From JACVRW01 sp034664085 (GTDB taxonomy: Bacteria > Actinomycetota > Thermoleophilia > Solirubrobacterales > Thermoleophilaceae), in the NCBI GenBank assembly GCA_034664085.1, contig JAXDII010000066.1, positions 3,543 through 67,542 of the forward strand: 64,000 bases of DNA. Direction: 5' to 3'. Shown piece after piece: positions 43,319-51,905 of this stretch (position 1 is the first letter of the stretch; the number at the start of each line of letters is the position of its first letter). Under the pieces are notes generated by a model that ran no database searches, had not been told where the DNA came from, and worked only from the letters and a program-made list of their open reading frames with translations. The position numbers and the translations under genes were made by a program.

Positions 43319-45679
43319 GTGACTACGAGTACCGACTCAGCAATACGGCCACAGAACGTCGGAGCGCGGGTTCCTCGTCTCGAGGACCCGCGTTTCCTGA
43401 CGGGCCGGGCGAGGTACATCGACGACCTCGTCTTCCCGCGAGCTCTGCACGCAGCATTCGTGCGGAGCCCGTACGCCCACGCCCGCATCGCGGGCGTGGA
43501 CGCGTCTGCGGCCCTCGAGCTGGACGGGGTTGCCGCGGTCTACACCGGGGCGGACATGGAGTCGCTGGTCGGTCCGCTGACGGCCGGCGGCTCGCGCCCC
43601 GAGGTACGGCAGACCGAGCAGCGCGTGCTGCCGGTCGACCGTGCTCTCTACTCCGGCGAGCCGGTGGCCGTCGTGCTCGCGGACTCGCGCTACATCGCCG
43701 AGGACGCCTGCGAGCTGGTTCGCGTGGAGTGGGAGCGGCTGCCCGCCGTCCTCGATCCCGTGGAGGCGCTGCAGCCGGGCGCTCCGGTGCTCCACGAGGG
43801 CAGCCCGGACAACAACACCGGGCACATCGAGAACTCCGTGGGCGACGTGGAGGGCGTGTTCGAGCGCGCTGACCACGTCTTCTCCACCCGCTTCCACACC
43901 GGGCGCTACGCGGCGATGCCGCTCGAGCCGCGCGGCATCGCGGCGGAGTGGGACGCCGGCACCGGCGTGCTGAAACTGTGGACGGCATCGCAGATCCCGC
44001 ACCTCGTGCGCGGGGCGCTCGCGGGACCGCTGGGCATCTCGGAGAACCGCATCGAGGTGATCACGCCGGCGCTCGGCGGCGGCTTCGGCCTCAAGTCCCA
44101 CGTGTTCGTGGAGGAGGCCCTGCTCGCCGCGGTCGCGCGGCTCGTGGATCGCCCGGTCAAGTGGATCGAGGACCGCTACGAGCACCTCGCCGCGAGCACC
44201 CACGCCAAGGAGCTGATCGCCGACGTCGAGATGGCGGTCGCGGCCGACGGGACGTTCCTGGGCCTGCGCGGCAAGTACATGACCGATGCCGGCGCGTACT
44301 CCTGCATCCCGTACACGGCGATGGTCAACGCGCTGGACGGCGCCACCATCAGCGCCAGCCTCTACAAGATCGAGAACGTCGGCTACACCGTGGACGCCCC
44401 GTTCACGAACAAGTGCCAGATGGGCGCGTACCGCGGCATCGGCTGGGGCCCGGTCCAGACGGCGCGCGAGGTGCTGATCGACCAGATCGCCACCGCGCTC
44501 GGCCGCGACCCCGTGGAGCTGCGGCTCCAGAACATGATCGAGTCGGCTCCCTACAAGGCCGCCATGGGGCAGACCTACGACAGCGGGAGCTACCACGAGG
44601 CCGTCAAGCGGGCTTGCGAGGTGGTCGACTACGAAGCCTTCCGCGCCCTCCAGGCCGAGCTGCGCGAACAGGGCCGCCACATCGGCATCGGCATCACGCC
44701 GTACGTCGAGGTGGCCGGCCTGGCGTCCGAGATGGCGCGCGCCAACGACCTCAACGACGGCTACACCGACCAGTCCCGCGTTACCGTGGAGCCGGACGGC
44801 TCGGTCACGATCACAACCGGCCTGCACTCACACGGCCAGGGGCACGAGACGACGTTCGCGCAGGTGGCAGCCGACGCGCTCGGCGTGTCGATGGAATCGA
44901 TCCGCCTGGTCCAGGGCGACACCCGCACCAGCGCGTTCGGCATGGGGACCTTCGCCAGCCGCAGCGCCGTGATCGGCACCGGCGTCGTCACGCGCGCCTC
45001 GGAGGTGATCCGGAAACGGCTCGCCGGCCTCGCCGCCCACATGCTCGAGTGCGCACCCGAGGACATCGAGCTCCGGGACGGGCAAGCCTCGGTGGCGGGG
45101 GTGCCGAACCGCTTCGTCACCGTGCGCGACATCGCCCAGTTCGCCTATTGGGGCGGCGGAGAGCGCCCGGCGGACGTCAACTGGGAGCTCTCGACGGTCG
45201 CTTCCTATGACCCCGGCGAGGTCTACACCAACGGCGTGGTCGCCGCGATCGTCGAGGTCGACGTGGAGACCGGCCAGATCGACCTGCAGCAGATCGTCAC
45301 GGTCACCGACTGCGGGACGATGCTCAACCCCACGATCGTGGAGGGCCAGGTGGCCGGAGCGGTCGCCCAGGGCATCGGCGGGGCGCTGTACGAGGAGATC
45401 ATCTACTCCGAGGACGGCCAGCTGCAGACCACCAGCCTGATGGAGTACCTCTACCCCACCACGGTCGAGGTGCCGCCGATGGTGCTGGAGCACATCGAAT
45501 CGCCCTCGCCGAACACAGTGGGCGGGGTGAAGGGAGTCGGCGAGGCGGGCACGATCGCCACGCCGGGCGCGGTCGCAAACGCGATCGCGGATGCGCTGCG
45601 GCCGTTTGGCGTGCGCGTCGAGAGCAGCCCGATCGGGCCCAGCCAGGTGCTGGACCTGATCCACGGCGGCGAGGCCTGA
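43319..45679 (+). CDS. Mo-hydroxylase large catalytic subunit (xanthine dehydrogenase/aldehyde oxidase type)
   Basis: A 786-aa molybdopterin-binding subunit, full length. Motifs are GARVPRLEDPRFLTGRARYI at the start, GGGFGLKSHVFVEE, the active-site loop GAYRGIGWGPVQT, QGHETTFAQVAADALG, and the catalytic Glu motif GGVKGVGEAGTIATPGAV. The loop AYRGIGW is neither the CO dehydrogenase AYxCSFR nor the common AYRGAGR, so substrate specificity may be distinct. It lies 6 bp after the ABC binding protein. Its FAD and FeS partners are probably those at 31444 and 30942. Confidence 0.93.
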   Translation: MTTSTDSAIRPQNVGARVPRLEDPRFLTGRARYIDDLVFPRALHAAFVRSPYAHARIAGVDASAALELDGVAAVYTGADMESLVGPLTAGGSRPEVRQTEQRVLPVDRALYSGEPVAVVLADSRYIAEDACELVRVEWERLPAVLDPVEALQPGAPVLHEGSPDNNTGHIENSVGDVEGVFERADHVFSTRFHTGRYAAMPLEPRGIAAEWDAGTGVLKLWTASQIPHLVRGALAGPLGISENRIEVITPALGGGFGLKSHVFVEEALLAAVARLVDRPVKWIEDRYEHLAASTHAKELIADVEMAVAADGTFLGLRGKYMTDAGAYSCIPYTAMVNALDGATISASLYKIENVGYTVDAPFTNKCQMGAYRGIGWGPVQTAREVLIDQIATALGRDPVELRLQNMIESAPYKAAMGQTYDSGSYHEAVKRACEVVDYEAFRALQAELREQGRHIGIGITPYVEVAGLASEMARANDLNDGYTDQSRVTVEPDGSVTITTGLHSHGQGHETTFAQVAADALGVSMESIRLVQGDTRTSAFGMGTFASRSAVIGTGVVTRASEVIRKRLAGLAAHMLECAPEDIELRDGQASVAGVPNRFVTVRDIAQFAYWGGGERPADVNWELSTVASYDPGEVYTNGVVAAIVEVDVETGQIDLQQIVTVTDCGTMLNPTIVEGQVAGAVAQGIGGALYEEIIYSEDGQLQTTSLMEYLYPTTVEVPPMVLEHIESPSPNTVGGVKGVGEAGTIATPGAVANAIADALRPFGVRVESSPIGPSQVLDLIHGGEA

Positions 45680-45687
45680 CCGCCCGC

Positions 45688-46317
45688 CTATGAGCGCTTC
45701 GGCGGGCCGTCCGGGAAGTGGGTGGTGTACCAGGCGTGGGTCACGATGCGCGCGGCGTCGCGGGCCTTCACCCGGCGGGTGTTGAGCTCCTCGTGTGCGA
45801 ACCACACGTAGGCGCACTGCTCGACCATGCAGGCCATCGCGTCCGTCGCCACCTCGACGGGGACGCCGGCCACGCGGGACACCGAGTAGGCCGACTTGAT
45901 CGCCTTGGTGAAGCGCTTGACGTGGCGCTGGCGCATGTCCCACCAGATGCGCTGGAAGCGCGGGTCGACGGCGGCGGCCTGGATGAAGGCGCGCATCACG
46001 TCGCGGTTCTCCCAGTAGGTGGTGAGGTAGCCGGTGTTCGCCTGCAGCAGCGACTCGTAGGGATCGTCGGCGAAGGCCGCCTCGGTGCTGCCGCTGGCCT
46101 CGTAGAGCTGGGTGTGGAGGTCCGCGATCAGGACCGCGAACAGCTCCTGCTTGTTGGCGAAGTAGCGGTACAGTCCGCCGTTCGAGGTGCCCGCCTCGGC
46201 GGCCACGTCGCTCATTCGCGCTTCGACGTACCCGTCGCGTGCGAACACGCGTCTGGCGGCGTCCAGGATCTTGCGACGGGTGCGCAGTCCCTTCGTGGTC
46301 GCTGGGATCGCCGACAC
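45688..46317 (-). CDS. TetR family regulator of the catabolic island
   Basis: A 209-aa TetR protein. The HTH region is RTRRKILDAARRVFARDGYVEARMSDVAAEAGTSNGGLYRYFANK (residues about 15-60), followed by a ligand-binding helical domain. The frame opens at a TTG at 46329 but the GTG at 46317 is preferred since it leaves the inverted repeat at 46327 as an operator. It is divergent from the importer permease operon. It is the likely reader of the four GACGTC palindromes because two of them lie in its own promoter region. Confidence 0.9.
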   Translation of the reverse strand: MSAIPATTKGLRTRRKILDAARRVFARDGYVEARMSDVAAEAGTSNGGLYRYFANKQELFAVLIADLHTQLYEASGSTEAAFADDPYESLLQANTGYLTTYWENRDVMRAFIQAAAVDPRFQRIWWDMRQRHVKRFTKAIKSAYSVSRVAGVPVEVATDAMACMVEQCAYVWFAHEELNTRRVKARDAARIVTHAWYTTHFPDGPPKRS

Positions 46318-46326
46318 GGGTCTAAT

Positions 46327-46348
46327 CAAACCACCCCAGGGCGGTTTG
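46327..46348. promoter_or_regulatory. 22-bp inverted repeat at the tetR start
   Basis: CAAACCACCC-CA-GGGCGGTTTG has 10-bp arms with one mismatch. It lies 10 bp before the preferred tetR start and differs from the GACGTC motif, so it may bind a second regulator or form a 5' leader hairpin. Confidence 0.45.
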
Positions 46349-46362
46349 CGAAAGTCCTAGAA

Positions 46363-46388
46363 AGCAGAAAGCGATGTCGCTCTCTCAA
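46363..46388. promoter_or_regulatory. TetR-type operator copy 3
   Basis: AGCAGAAAGCGATGTCGCTC is centred on GATGTC (46373-46378), one base off the GACGTC core, with the AAAGCGA/TCGCT arms intact and a TCTCTCAA flank like the CTCTTGA of the other copies. It is 58 bp before the preferred tetR start. Confidence 0.65.
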
Positions 46389-46427
46389 TTCTGTGGCTGC
46401 TTCCAGCCGCATACAGCGGCATATCGG

Positions 46428-46453
46428 CACAAAAAGCGACGTCACCCTCTTGC
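46428..46453. promoter_or_regulatory. TetR-type operator copy 4
   Basis: CACAAAAAGCGACGTCACCC followed by TCTTGC is centred on GACGTC (46438-46443), 65 bp from copy 3 and 47 bp before the importer permease start at 46488. Together the pair could let TetR repress both itself and the importer operon. Confidence 0.7.
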
Positions 46454-46487
46454 ATGATCGGGGCGCCTGCGAGAGGATGGGCTGAGG

Positions 46488-47438
46488 ATGGTGGTGCGCC
46501 TCCTCGCTGCCCGGCTCGCCGGGATGATCGTGACGCTGCTGATCAGCAGCTTCGTGGTCTACTCGGCTGTCTACCTCGCTCCGGGGTCGCCGATCGCGAC
46601 GCTGACCGGCGGACGGCCCCTGCCGGCCGAGACGCTGCAGGAGATCGAGAAGTCCTACAACCTCGACAAGCCCTTCCTCGAGCGCTACGCGATCTGGCTC
46701 GGTGACGCGGTTCGCGGCGACTTCGGCCAGTCGATCGCGTTCCGGCAGGACGTCGGTCCGCTGATCGTCGACCGCGCCCAGAACAGCGCGCTGCTGGTCG
46801 CGTACGCCGGGCTGCTCACGCTGGGCCTGGGGATCAGCCTGGGGGCGGTGGCCGCCATGCGCGGCGGGCGCCTCGAGACGGGGATTGTCGTCCTCGGGGC
46901 CGTGGGGCTCGCGATCCCGTCGTTCGTCGCGGCGCTGCTGCTGATCTACCTGTTCGGCGTCGAGCTGGCGTGGTTCCCGATCTTCGGAGCCGGAGAGGGG
47001 ATCGCCGACAAGCTCTACCACCTGACCCTGCCCGCGATCGCGCTCGCGATCGCCACCGTGGCCTACGTGTCGCGCATCACGCGCTCCGCCATCGCCACCG
47101 AGAAGAACCGCGAGCACGTCGAGACGGCGCGGTCGCGCGGGCTCACCGAGCGGGTGATCGTGCGCCGCCACGTGCTGCGCAACGCGGCGATCCCGATCAC
47201 CACCGTCGCGACGGTCACCGTCGCCAGCCTGATCGCCGGCGCCGTGGTCGTGGAGTTCGCCTTCTCGATCGACGGACTCGGCTCCTACCTGGTGTCGTCG
47301 GTGACGAACAAGGACTTCGCGGCGGTCCAGGCCATCTGCCTGATCCTGGTCGCGGTCTTCGTGGTGCTCAGCACCGCCGTCGACCTCCTCTACGCGCAGC
47401 TCGACCCGCGCATCGGGCTCGCCCGGGGACGCCGATGA
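46488..47438 (+). CDS. Peptide-type ABC permease (DppB-like)
   Basis: A 316-aa inner-membrane permease with six membrane segments. It shows VVYSAVYLAPGSPIATLTGG after the first helix, the EAA motif EHVETARSRGLTERVIVRRHVLRNA and the C-terminal FSIDGLGSYLVSSVTNKDF, all typical of DppB/OppB. First gene of the five-gene dpp-coxG operon; the binding protein is encoded upstream at 41633. Confidence 0.94.
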   Translation: MVVRLLAARLAGMIVTLLISSFVVYSAVYLAPGSPIATLTGGRPLPAETLQEIEKSYNLDKPFLERYAIWLGDAVRGDFGQSIAFRQDVGPLIVDRAQNSALLVAYAGLLTLGLGISLGAVAAMRGGRLETGIVVLGAVGLAIPSFVAALLLIYLFGVELAWFPIFGAGEGIADKLYHLTLPAIALAIATVAYVSRITRSAIATEKNREHVETARSRGLTERVIVRRHVLRNAAIPITTVATVTVASLIAGAVVVEFAFSIDGLGSYLVSSVTNKDFAAVQAICLILVAVFVVLSTAVDLLYAQLDPRIGLARGRR

Positions 47439-48292
47439 GCACGCTCATCCTCAGCAGGCGTCTCGGCTTCCGCAAGGGGTCCGCTCCCGGGCTCGGCGTG
47501 CTGGGCTGGTCGTCGGCCGCGTTCCTCGGGCTGGTCGCGCTGACTGCCGTCTTCGCGCCGCTGATCGCGCCGCAGGACCCGCTCCAGATCAACCTCGCCG
47601 ACGCCCACTTCGCTCCCGGCAGCGAGTACCTGCTCGGCTCGGACTCGAACGGCAGGGACATCCTCTCGCGAGTGATCGTGGGCTCGCGCACGAGCCTGCT
47701 CGGGCCGCTCGCGGTCGTCGCGATCGCGGCTGCGCTCGGGTCGACCATCGCGATCGGGTCGGCCTGGATCGGCGGCAAGTTCGACCAGGTCGTCGTGCGT
47801 GTGGTCGACGCCTGGTTCTCCTTCCCCGGCATCCTCCTCGCGATCTTGGCGGTGGCCGTCTTCGGCCCCGGCCTGGTCGCGCCGGTGATCGCGCTCGCCA
47901 TCTCCTACATCCCCTACTCCGCTCGCGTCACGCGCTCGGCCGCGATCCGCGAGCGGGAGCTGCCCTACATCGAGGCCCTGCAGGTCCAGGGGTTCTCCGC
48001 CTGGCGCATCTGCTCGCGCCACCTGCTGCCGAACCTCACGCCGCTGATCGTGGCCCAGGCGACGGTGGCGTTCGGCTACGCGATGGTCGACCTCGCCGCG
48101 ATCTCGTTCCTGGGACTCGGCGTCCAGCCGCCCACGCCCGACTGGGGCCTGATGGTCTCCCAGGGCAAGAACGGGATCCTCCAGGGCTATCCGCAGGAGG
48201 CGCTCTTCGCCGGCCTCGCGATCGTCCTCACGGTGCTCTCCTTCAACATCCTCGGCGACCGCATCAGCCGCTTCTACCAGGAGCGCGGATGA
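47435..48292 (+). CDS. Peptide-type ABC permease (DppC-like)
   Basis: A 285-aa permease. The ATG at 47435 overlaps the dppB-like stop by 4 bp. DppC hallmarks are FAPLIAPQDPLQINLAD, LLGSDSNGRDILSRVIVGSRTSL, the EAA loop RELPYIEALQVQGFSAWRI and ISFLGLGVQPPTPDWGLMV. It forms the channel with the DppB-like protein. Confidence 0.94.
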   Translation: MSTLILSRRLGFRKGSAPGLGVLGWSSAAFLGLVALTAVFAPLIAPQDPLQINLADAHFAPGSEYLLGSDSNGRDILSRVIVGSRTSLLGPLAVVAIAAALGSTIAIGSAWIGGKFDQVVVRVVDAWFSFPGILLAILAVAVFGPGLVAPVIALAISYIPYSARVTRSAAIRERELPYIEALQVQGFSAWRICSRHLLPNLTPLIVAQATVAFGYAMVDLAAISFLGLGVQPPTPDWGLMVSQGKNGILQGYPQEALFAGLAIVLTVLSFNILGDRISRFYQERG

Positions 48293-49299
48293 CGGCCCTG
48301 CTCGAGATCGAGGGCCTGAGCGTCACGCTCCCAGTGACGGGCGAGCAGCGCCAGGTGATCCACGACGTCTCGCTGACGATCGGACCGGGCCAGGCCCACG
48401 GGCTGGTGGGGGAGTCGGGGTCCGGCAAGTCCATGACCGCTCGGGCGATCATGCGCCTGCTGCCGCCCGGCGCCCAGGTGCAGGGCGCGATCCGCTTCGA
48501 CGGCAACGACGTCATGGCGCTCAACCGCGGCGCGCTGCGCCGTTACCGCGGCAGCGACGTGGCGATGATCTTCCAGGACCCGCGCTCGCACACCAATCCG
48601 GTGCGCACGATCGGCGACTTCATGACGGAGGCCCTCTGCCGCAACCGCGGCATGAGCAAGCGCGCCGCCCTGCAGCGGGCCGTGGACCTGCTCGACGAGG
48701 TCTTCGTGGACGACCCGGAGCGCCGCCTGCGGCAGTATCCGCACGAGCTCTCGGGCGGCCTGCTCCAGCGCGTGATGATCTCGGCGGCGCTGGCCGTGGA
48801 GCCGCGCCTGATCATCGCCGACGAGCCCACGACCGCCCTCGACGTGACCAACCAGGCCGAGGTGATGGCGATCCTCGACGAGCAGCGCCGCGAGCGCGGC
48901 CTGGCGATGCTGTTCATCACCCACGACCTGGACCTGGCCGCCGCCGTGTGCGACCGCACCAGCGTCATGTACGCCGGCTCGGTGGTCGAGGCGCAGGCGG
49001 CGGAGCGGCTGCACGAGTCGCCGCGGCACCCCTATTCCGCCGCGCTCTCCAAGGCGCGGCCCAGCATCGACGCCTCGGTCGAGCGGCTGCCCGCCGTGGG
49101 CGGCAGGCCGCTGTCCGCCTTCGAGGCGCCCAGCGGCTGCGCGTTCGCGGACCGCTGTCCGTTCTGCCAGCAGCGCTGCATCGACGAGGCGCCGGCGCTG
49201 CGCGAGCTCGAGCAGGCGATGGTCCGCTGCCACTTCGCCGAGGAGCTGAAGGAGACGCTTGCCGGCGACTTCGAGGAGACCATGCGTGAGCACGCCTGA
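48289..49299 (+). CDS. Peptide-type ABC ATPase (DppD-like)
   Basis: A 336-aa ATPase. Walker A GESGSGKS, Q-loop IFQDPRSHTNPV, signature LSGGLLQRVMIS and Walker B RLIIADEPTTALD are intact. The C-terminal oligopeptide-transporter extension contains the Cys cluster GCAFADRCPFCQQRC that in DppD/OppD homologues can hold an Fe-S cluster. Coupled to dppC by a 4-bp overlap. Confidence 0.93.
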   Translation: MTALLEIEGLSVTLPVTGEQRQVIHDVSLTIGPGQAHGLVGESGSGKSMTARAIMRLLPPGAQVQGAIRFDGNDVMALNRGALRRYRGSDVAMIFQDPRSHTNPVRTIGDFMTEALCRNRGMSKRAALQRAVDLLDEVFVDDPERRLRQYPHELSGGLLQRVMISAALAVEPRLIIADEPTTALDVTNQAEVMAILDEQRRERGLAMLFITHDLDLAAAVCDRTSVMYAGSVVEAQAAERLHESPRHPYSAALSKARPSIDASVERLPAVGGRPLSAFEAPSGCAFADRCPFCQQRCIDEAPALRELEQAMVRCHFAEELKETLAGDFEETMREHA

Positions 49300-50152
49300 C
49301 GCCCCAGCGGTGCAGGTTGAGGGCCTGCGCAAGGTGTTCCCGAGCCGCGGCCGCGGCGGCAGGGACGTGGTGGCGGTCGAGGACGTCACCTTCGACCTCC
49401 CCAAGGGCGGCTCGCTTGCCGTCGTCGGCGAGTCCGGCTCGGGCAAGACCACGCTCGCCCGCATGGTGCTGGGCCTCGAGCGGCCCACGAGCGGCACCAT
49501 CCTGCTCGACGGGACCGACCGCACGGAGCCGCCGCGCTCGTCGTCGGCCCGGCGCGAGCGCGCCCGCGAGATCCAGATCGTCTTCCAGGACCCGTACCGG
49601 TCGCTCGACCCGCGCCAGTCGGCGTCGCGCTGCATCGACGAGGTGCTGCGCGTCCAGGGCATGAGCAAGGCGGAGGACCGCCGCAGCCGCATCGCCGAGC
49701 TGATGGACGTGGTCGGGCTGGACGAGCGCCAGGCGACCGCGCTGCCGAAGGCGCTGTCCGGCGGGCAGCGCCAGCGCGTGGCGATCGCCAGGGCGCTCGC
49801 GGTGAAGCCCGAGGTGCTCGTCCTCGACGAGGCGGTCGCGGCGCTCGACGTCTCGATCCAGGCCCAGATGCTCAACCTGCTCGCCGACGTGCGGGCCCAG
49901 ACCGGGGTTACGTACCTGCTGATCTCGCACGACCTCGCGGTCGTCCGGCAGGTGACAGAGGACATGATCGTCATGCAGCGCGGGCACGTCGTCGAGCGCG
50001 GCAAGACTTCCGACGTCCTGGACCGGCCCCAGGATGCATACACGCGCCTGCTGCGCGACAGCGTGCCGCGACCCGGCTGGAAGCCGGTGCGCCGCGCGTC
50101 CGCCGCCAAGAACGGCGGCGCGTCCCAATCCACGATGGAGGTACCAAGCTGA
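49286..50152 (+). CDS. Peptide-type ABC ATPase (DppF-like)
   Basis: A 288-aa ATPase starting at the GTG at 49286 inside the end of the previous gene (14-bp overlap). Walker A GESGSGKTT, Q-loop VFQDPYRSLDPRQS, signature LSGGQRQRVAIARAL and Walker B VLVLDEAVAALD are present; DEAVAALD replaces the common DEPTSALD. It lacks the C-terminal Cys extension of its partner. Its stop overlaps the start of the SRPBCC gene. Confidence 0.92.
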   Translation: MSTPDAPAVQVEGLRKVFPSRGRGGRDVVAVEDVTFDLPKGGSLAVVGESGSGKTTLARMVLGLERPTSGTILLDGTDRTEPPRSSSARRERAREIQIVFQDPYRSLDPRQSASRCIDEVLRVQGMSKAEDRRSRIAELMDVVGLDERQATALPKALSGGQRQRVAIARALAVKPEVLVLDEAVAALDVSIQAQMLNLLADVRAQTGVTYLLISHDLAVVRQVTEDMIVMQRGHVVERGKTSDVLDRPQDAYTRLLRDSVPRPGWKPVRRASAAKNGGASQSTMEVPS

Positions 50153-50826
50153 TGCAGATCGCCAACGAGTTCGAGCTGCGACTTCCGCCCGACGAGGCGC
50201 TGGAGCTGCTGCTGGACCTCGAGCGCGTGACCCCCTGCCTCCCCGGCGGGGAGCTCGGGGCAGTGCGAGAGGACGGCGGGCGCGACGTCACGATGACCGT
50301 GCGCCTGGGGCCGATGCGGTTCGTCTACGAGGGCTGGGTGCAGATCACCGAGACCGACCGCGACGCCCGGCGCGCGGTGCTGACCGGCAACGCCGCGGAG
50401 CGGAAGGGCCAGGGTGACGCCAGCGCCAACATCGAGATGCAGGTCTCCGGCGAGGGCGAGCGCTCGAAGGTGAGCGCCGTGGCCGACGTGCAGCTGACCG
50501 GACGGGCGGCGCAGAACGGACGCGGAATCGTCCAGGACGTGTCCGCGCGGCTGATCGCTCAGCTCGCGCAGTCGCTCGACGAGCGCTACGGGCGCGAGCC
50601 GGGCAGCGCGCCCGACGCCGAGCCGGCCGCCGCCGCGCAGCCGGCGCCTGGCGATGGGTCGCCGGCCACGCCGGCCGCCGCTACCCCGGCCGCCGCTACC
50701 CCGGCCGCCGCCACGCCGCCACCGCCTCCCCCGGCGCCCGCCGCCCCGCTCAAGGGTGGCCGCCTGCTGTTCGCCGTGCTCTGGCAGCGCATCCGCGGGC
50801 TGTTTCGGCGCTCAAGCGCCGGCTGA
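50152..50826 (+). CDS. CoxG-like SRPBCC protein with Pro/Ala linker
   Basis: A 224-aa protein related to the coxG at 6466: SRPBCC domain (MQIANEFELRLPPDEALELL, TPCLPGGEL, ERKGQGDASANI), then a low-complexity linker of TPAAA units and Pro-run near residues 170-200, and a hydrophobic/basic tail GGRLLFAVLWQRIRGLFRR. The last gene of the importer operon, it probably serves the Mo-hydroxylase of the island as a membrane-recruitment factor. Its 3' end overlaps that of the convergent Lrp gene by 15 bp. Confidence 0.87.
   Translation: MQIANEFELRLPPDEALELLLDLERVTPCLPGGELGAVREDGGRDVTMTVRLGPMRFVYEGWVQITETDRDARRAVLTGNAAERKGQGDASANIEMQVSGEGERSKVSAVADVQLTGRAAQNGRGIVQDVSARLIAQLAQSLDERYGREPGSAPDAEPAAAAQPAPGDGSPATPAAATPAAATPAAATPPPPPPAPAAPLKGGRLLFAVLWQRIRGLFRRSSAG
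50671..50715 (+). repeat. Three 15-bp in-frame tandem units in the coxG linker
   Basis: CCGGCCGCCGCTACC occurs twice exactly (50671 and 50686) and once with changes (50701), encoding PAAAT units of the linker. Copy number is likely variable by slippage. Confidence 0.8.
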
Positions 50827-51870
50827 GCGAGCGCGCGGCACCGACTCTCGCGGGATCGGCGAGATGCGCCGGTAGCGCAGGTCGAGCCCGGTCATCACCT
50901 CGACGCTGCCGAGGCCGGGCAGCGTCCTGACCTCCTCGTCCACGAGCTGGGCGAGGTGGCGCAGGTCGAGGCAGAGCACCTCGGCCATCAGGTCGAAGCG
51001 GCCGGCGCAGACGGCGAGGTAGGTCACCGACGGCAGGTCGCGCAGCCGGTCGGCCAGCCGCGCCGCGCTCGAGCCGGCGGCCACGCGCAGGCCCAGCCAC
51101 GCCAGCGTGTCGAACCCCAGCGTGCCCGGGTTGGTCAGGGCGACGATCCGGACCGCGCCGGAGGAGGTCATCCGGGCGACGCGGTTGCGCACCTGGGACT
51201 CGCTGATGTCCAGCTCCCGAGCGATCGCCGCGAACGGCGTGCGGCCGTCGGCGTTGAGCTCGACGATGATGCCGCGGTCGATCTCGTTGAGGAGGTACGG
51301 CTCGCCGTCGCCCTCCGGCTCCTTCTCCTGCGCCTCGGCCCAGCGCGGCTCCTGATAGTGCAGCCGCAGATACGGCAGCGCCTCCAGCGTCGCCCCCGCC
51401 CCGGCCACCCGGCGCACGTCCTCCTCGATCGTGCGCAGCAGCGCCGCCGAGTCCTGGCAGAGGACCTCGACGAGCAGGTCGTAGCGGCCCGCGACGATGG
51501 CCACGTAGTCGACGGCGGGGATCGTCCAGAGCTCGTCGGCGATGTCCGACAGCGTCCGTTCCTGGCTGCTCTTCACCCCGACGATCGCGGACGTCTGGTA
51601 GCCCAGCACGGCCGGATCGGTGACCGTGGTGATCTCGATGATCTTGTCCGCGCGCAGCCTGGCTACGTGGCTGCGGACGCTCTTCTCGGTCACCCCGAGC
51701 TCGATGGCGATGCTCGCGAAGGTGCGCCTGCCGTCGTGCTGGAGGGCCTCGATGATGGCCCTGTCCATGGGGGAGAGGCTGATGGCCGCGTCCAGCGAGA
51801 TCGGCGCGTGCGAGCTGGACCCTGGCGGGACTGCCGCGATCGAGCGATCTGAGGTCGATGTATCGGCCAT
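50812..51870 (-). CDS. Tandem Lrp/AsnC-family regulator
   Basis: A 352-aa protein made of two complete Lrp/AsnC modules. The first HTH is LSPMDRAIIEALQHDGRRTF to EKSVRSHVARL (residues about 32-75) with its RAM domain (YVAIVAGRYDLLVEVL); the second HTH is LNEIDRGIIVELNADGRTPF to ESQVRNRVARM (about 185-225) with its RAM (YLAVCAGRFDLMAEVL). A single chain can thus mimic a dimer. It follows the di-iron protein by 35 bp on the same strand and probably controls that operon. Confidence 0.9.
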   Translation of the reverse strand: MADTSTSDRSIAAVPPGSSSHAPISLDAAISLSPMDRAIIEALQHDGRRTFASIAIELGVTEKSVRSHVARLRADKIIEITTVTDPAVLGYQTSAIVGVKSSQERTLSDIADELWTIPAVDYVAIVAGRYDLLVEVLCQDSAALLRTIEEDVRRVAGAGATLEALPYLRLHYQEPRWAEAQEKEPEGDGEPYLLNEIDRGIIVELNADGRTPFAAIARELDISESQVRNRVARMTSSGAVRIVALTNPGTLGFDTLAWLGLRVAAGSSAARLADRLRDLPSVTYLAVCAGRFDLMAEVLCLDLRHLAQLVDEEVRTLPGLGSVEVMTGLDLRYRRISPIPRESVPRARSAGA

Positions 51871-51905
51871 GGTGTATGTGCGAGTCCGGCGTTGCAACTC
51901 TATGG

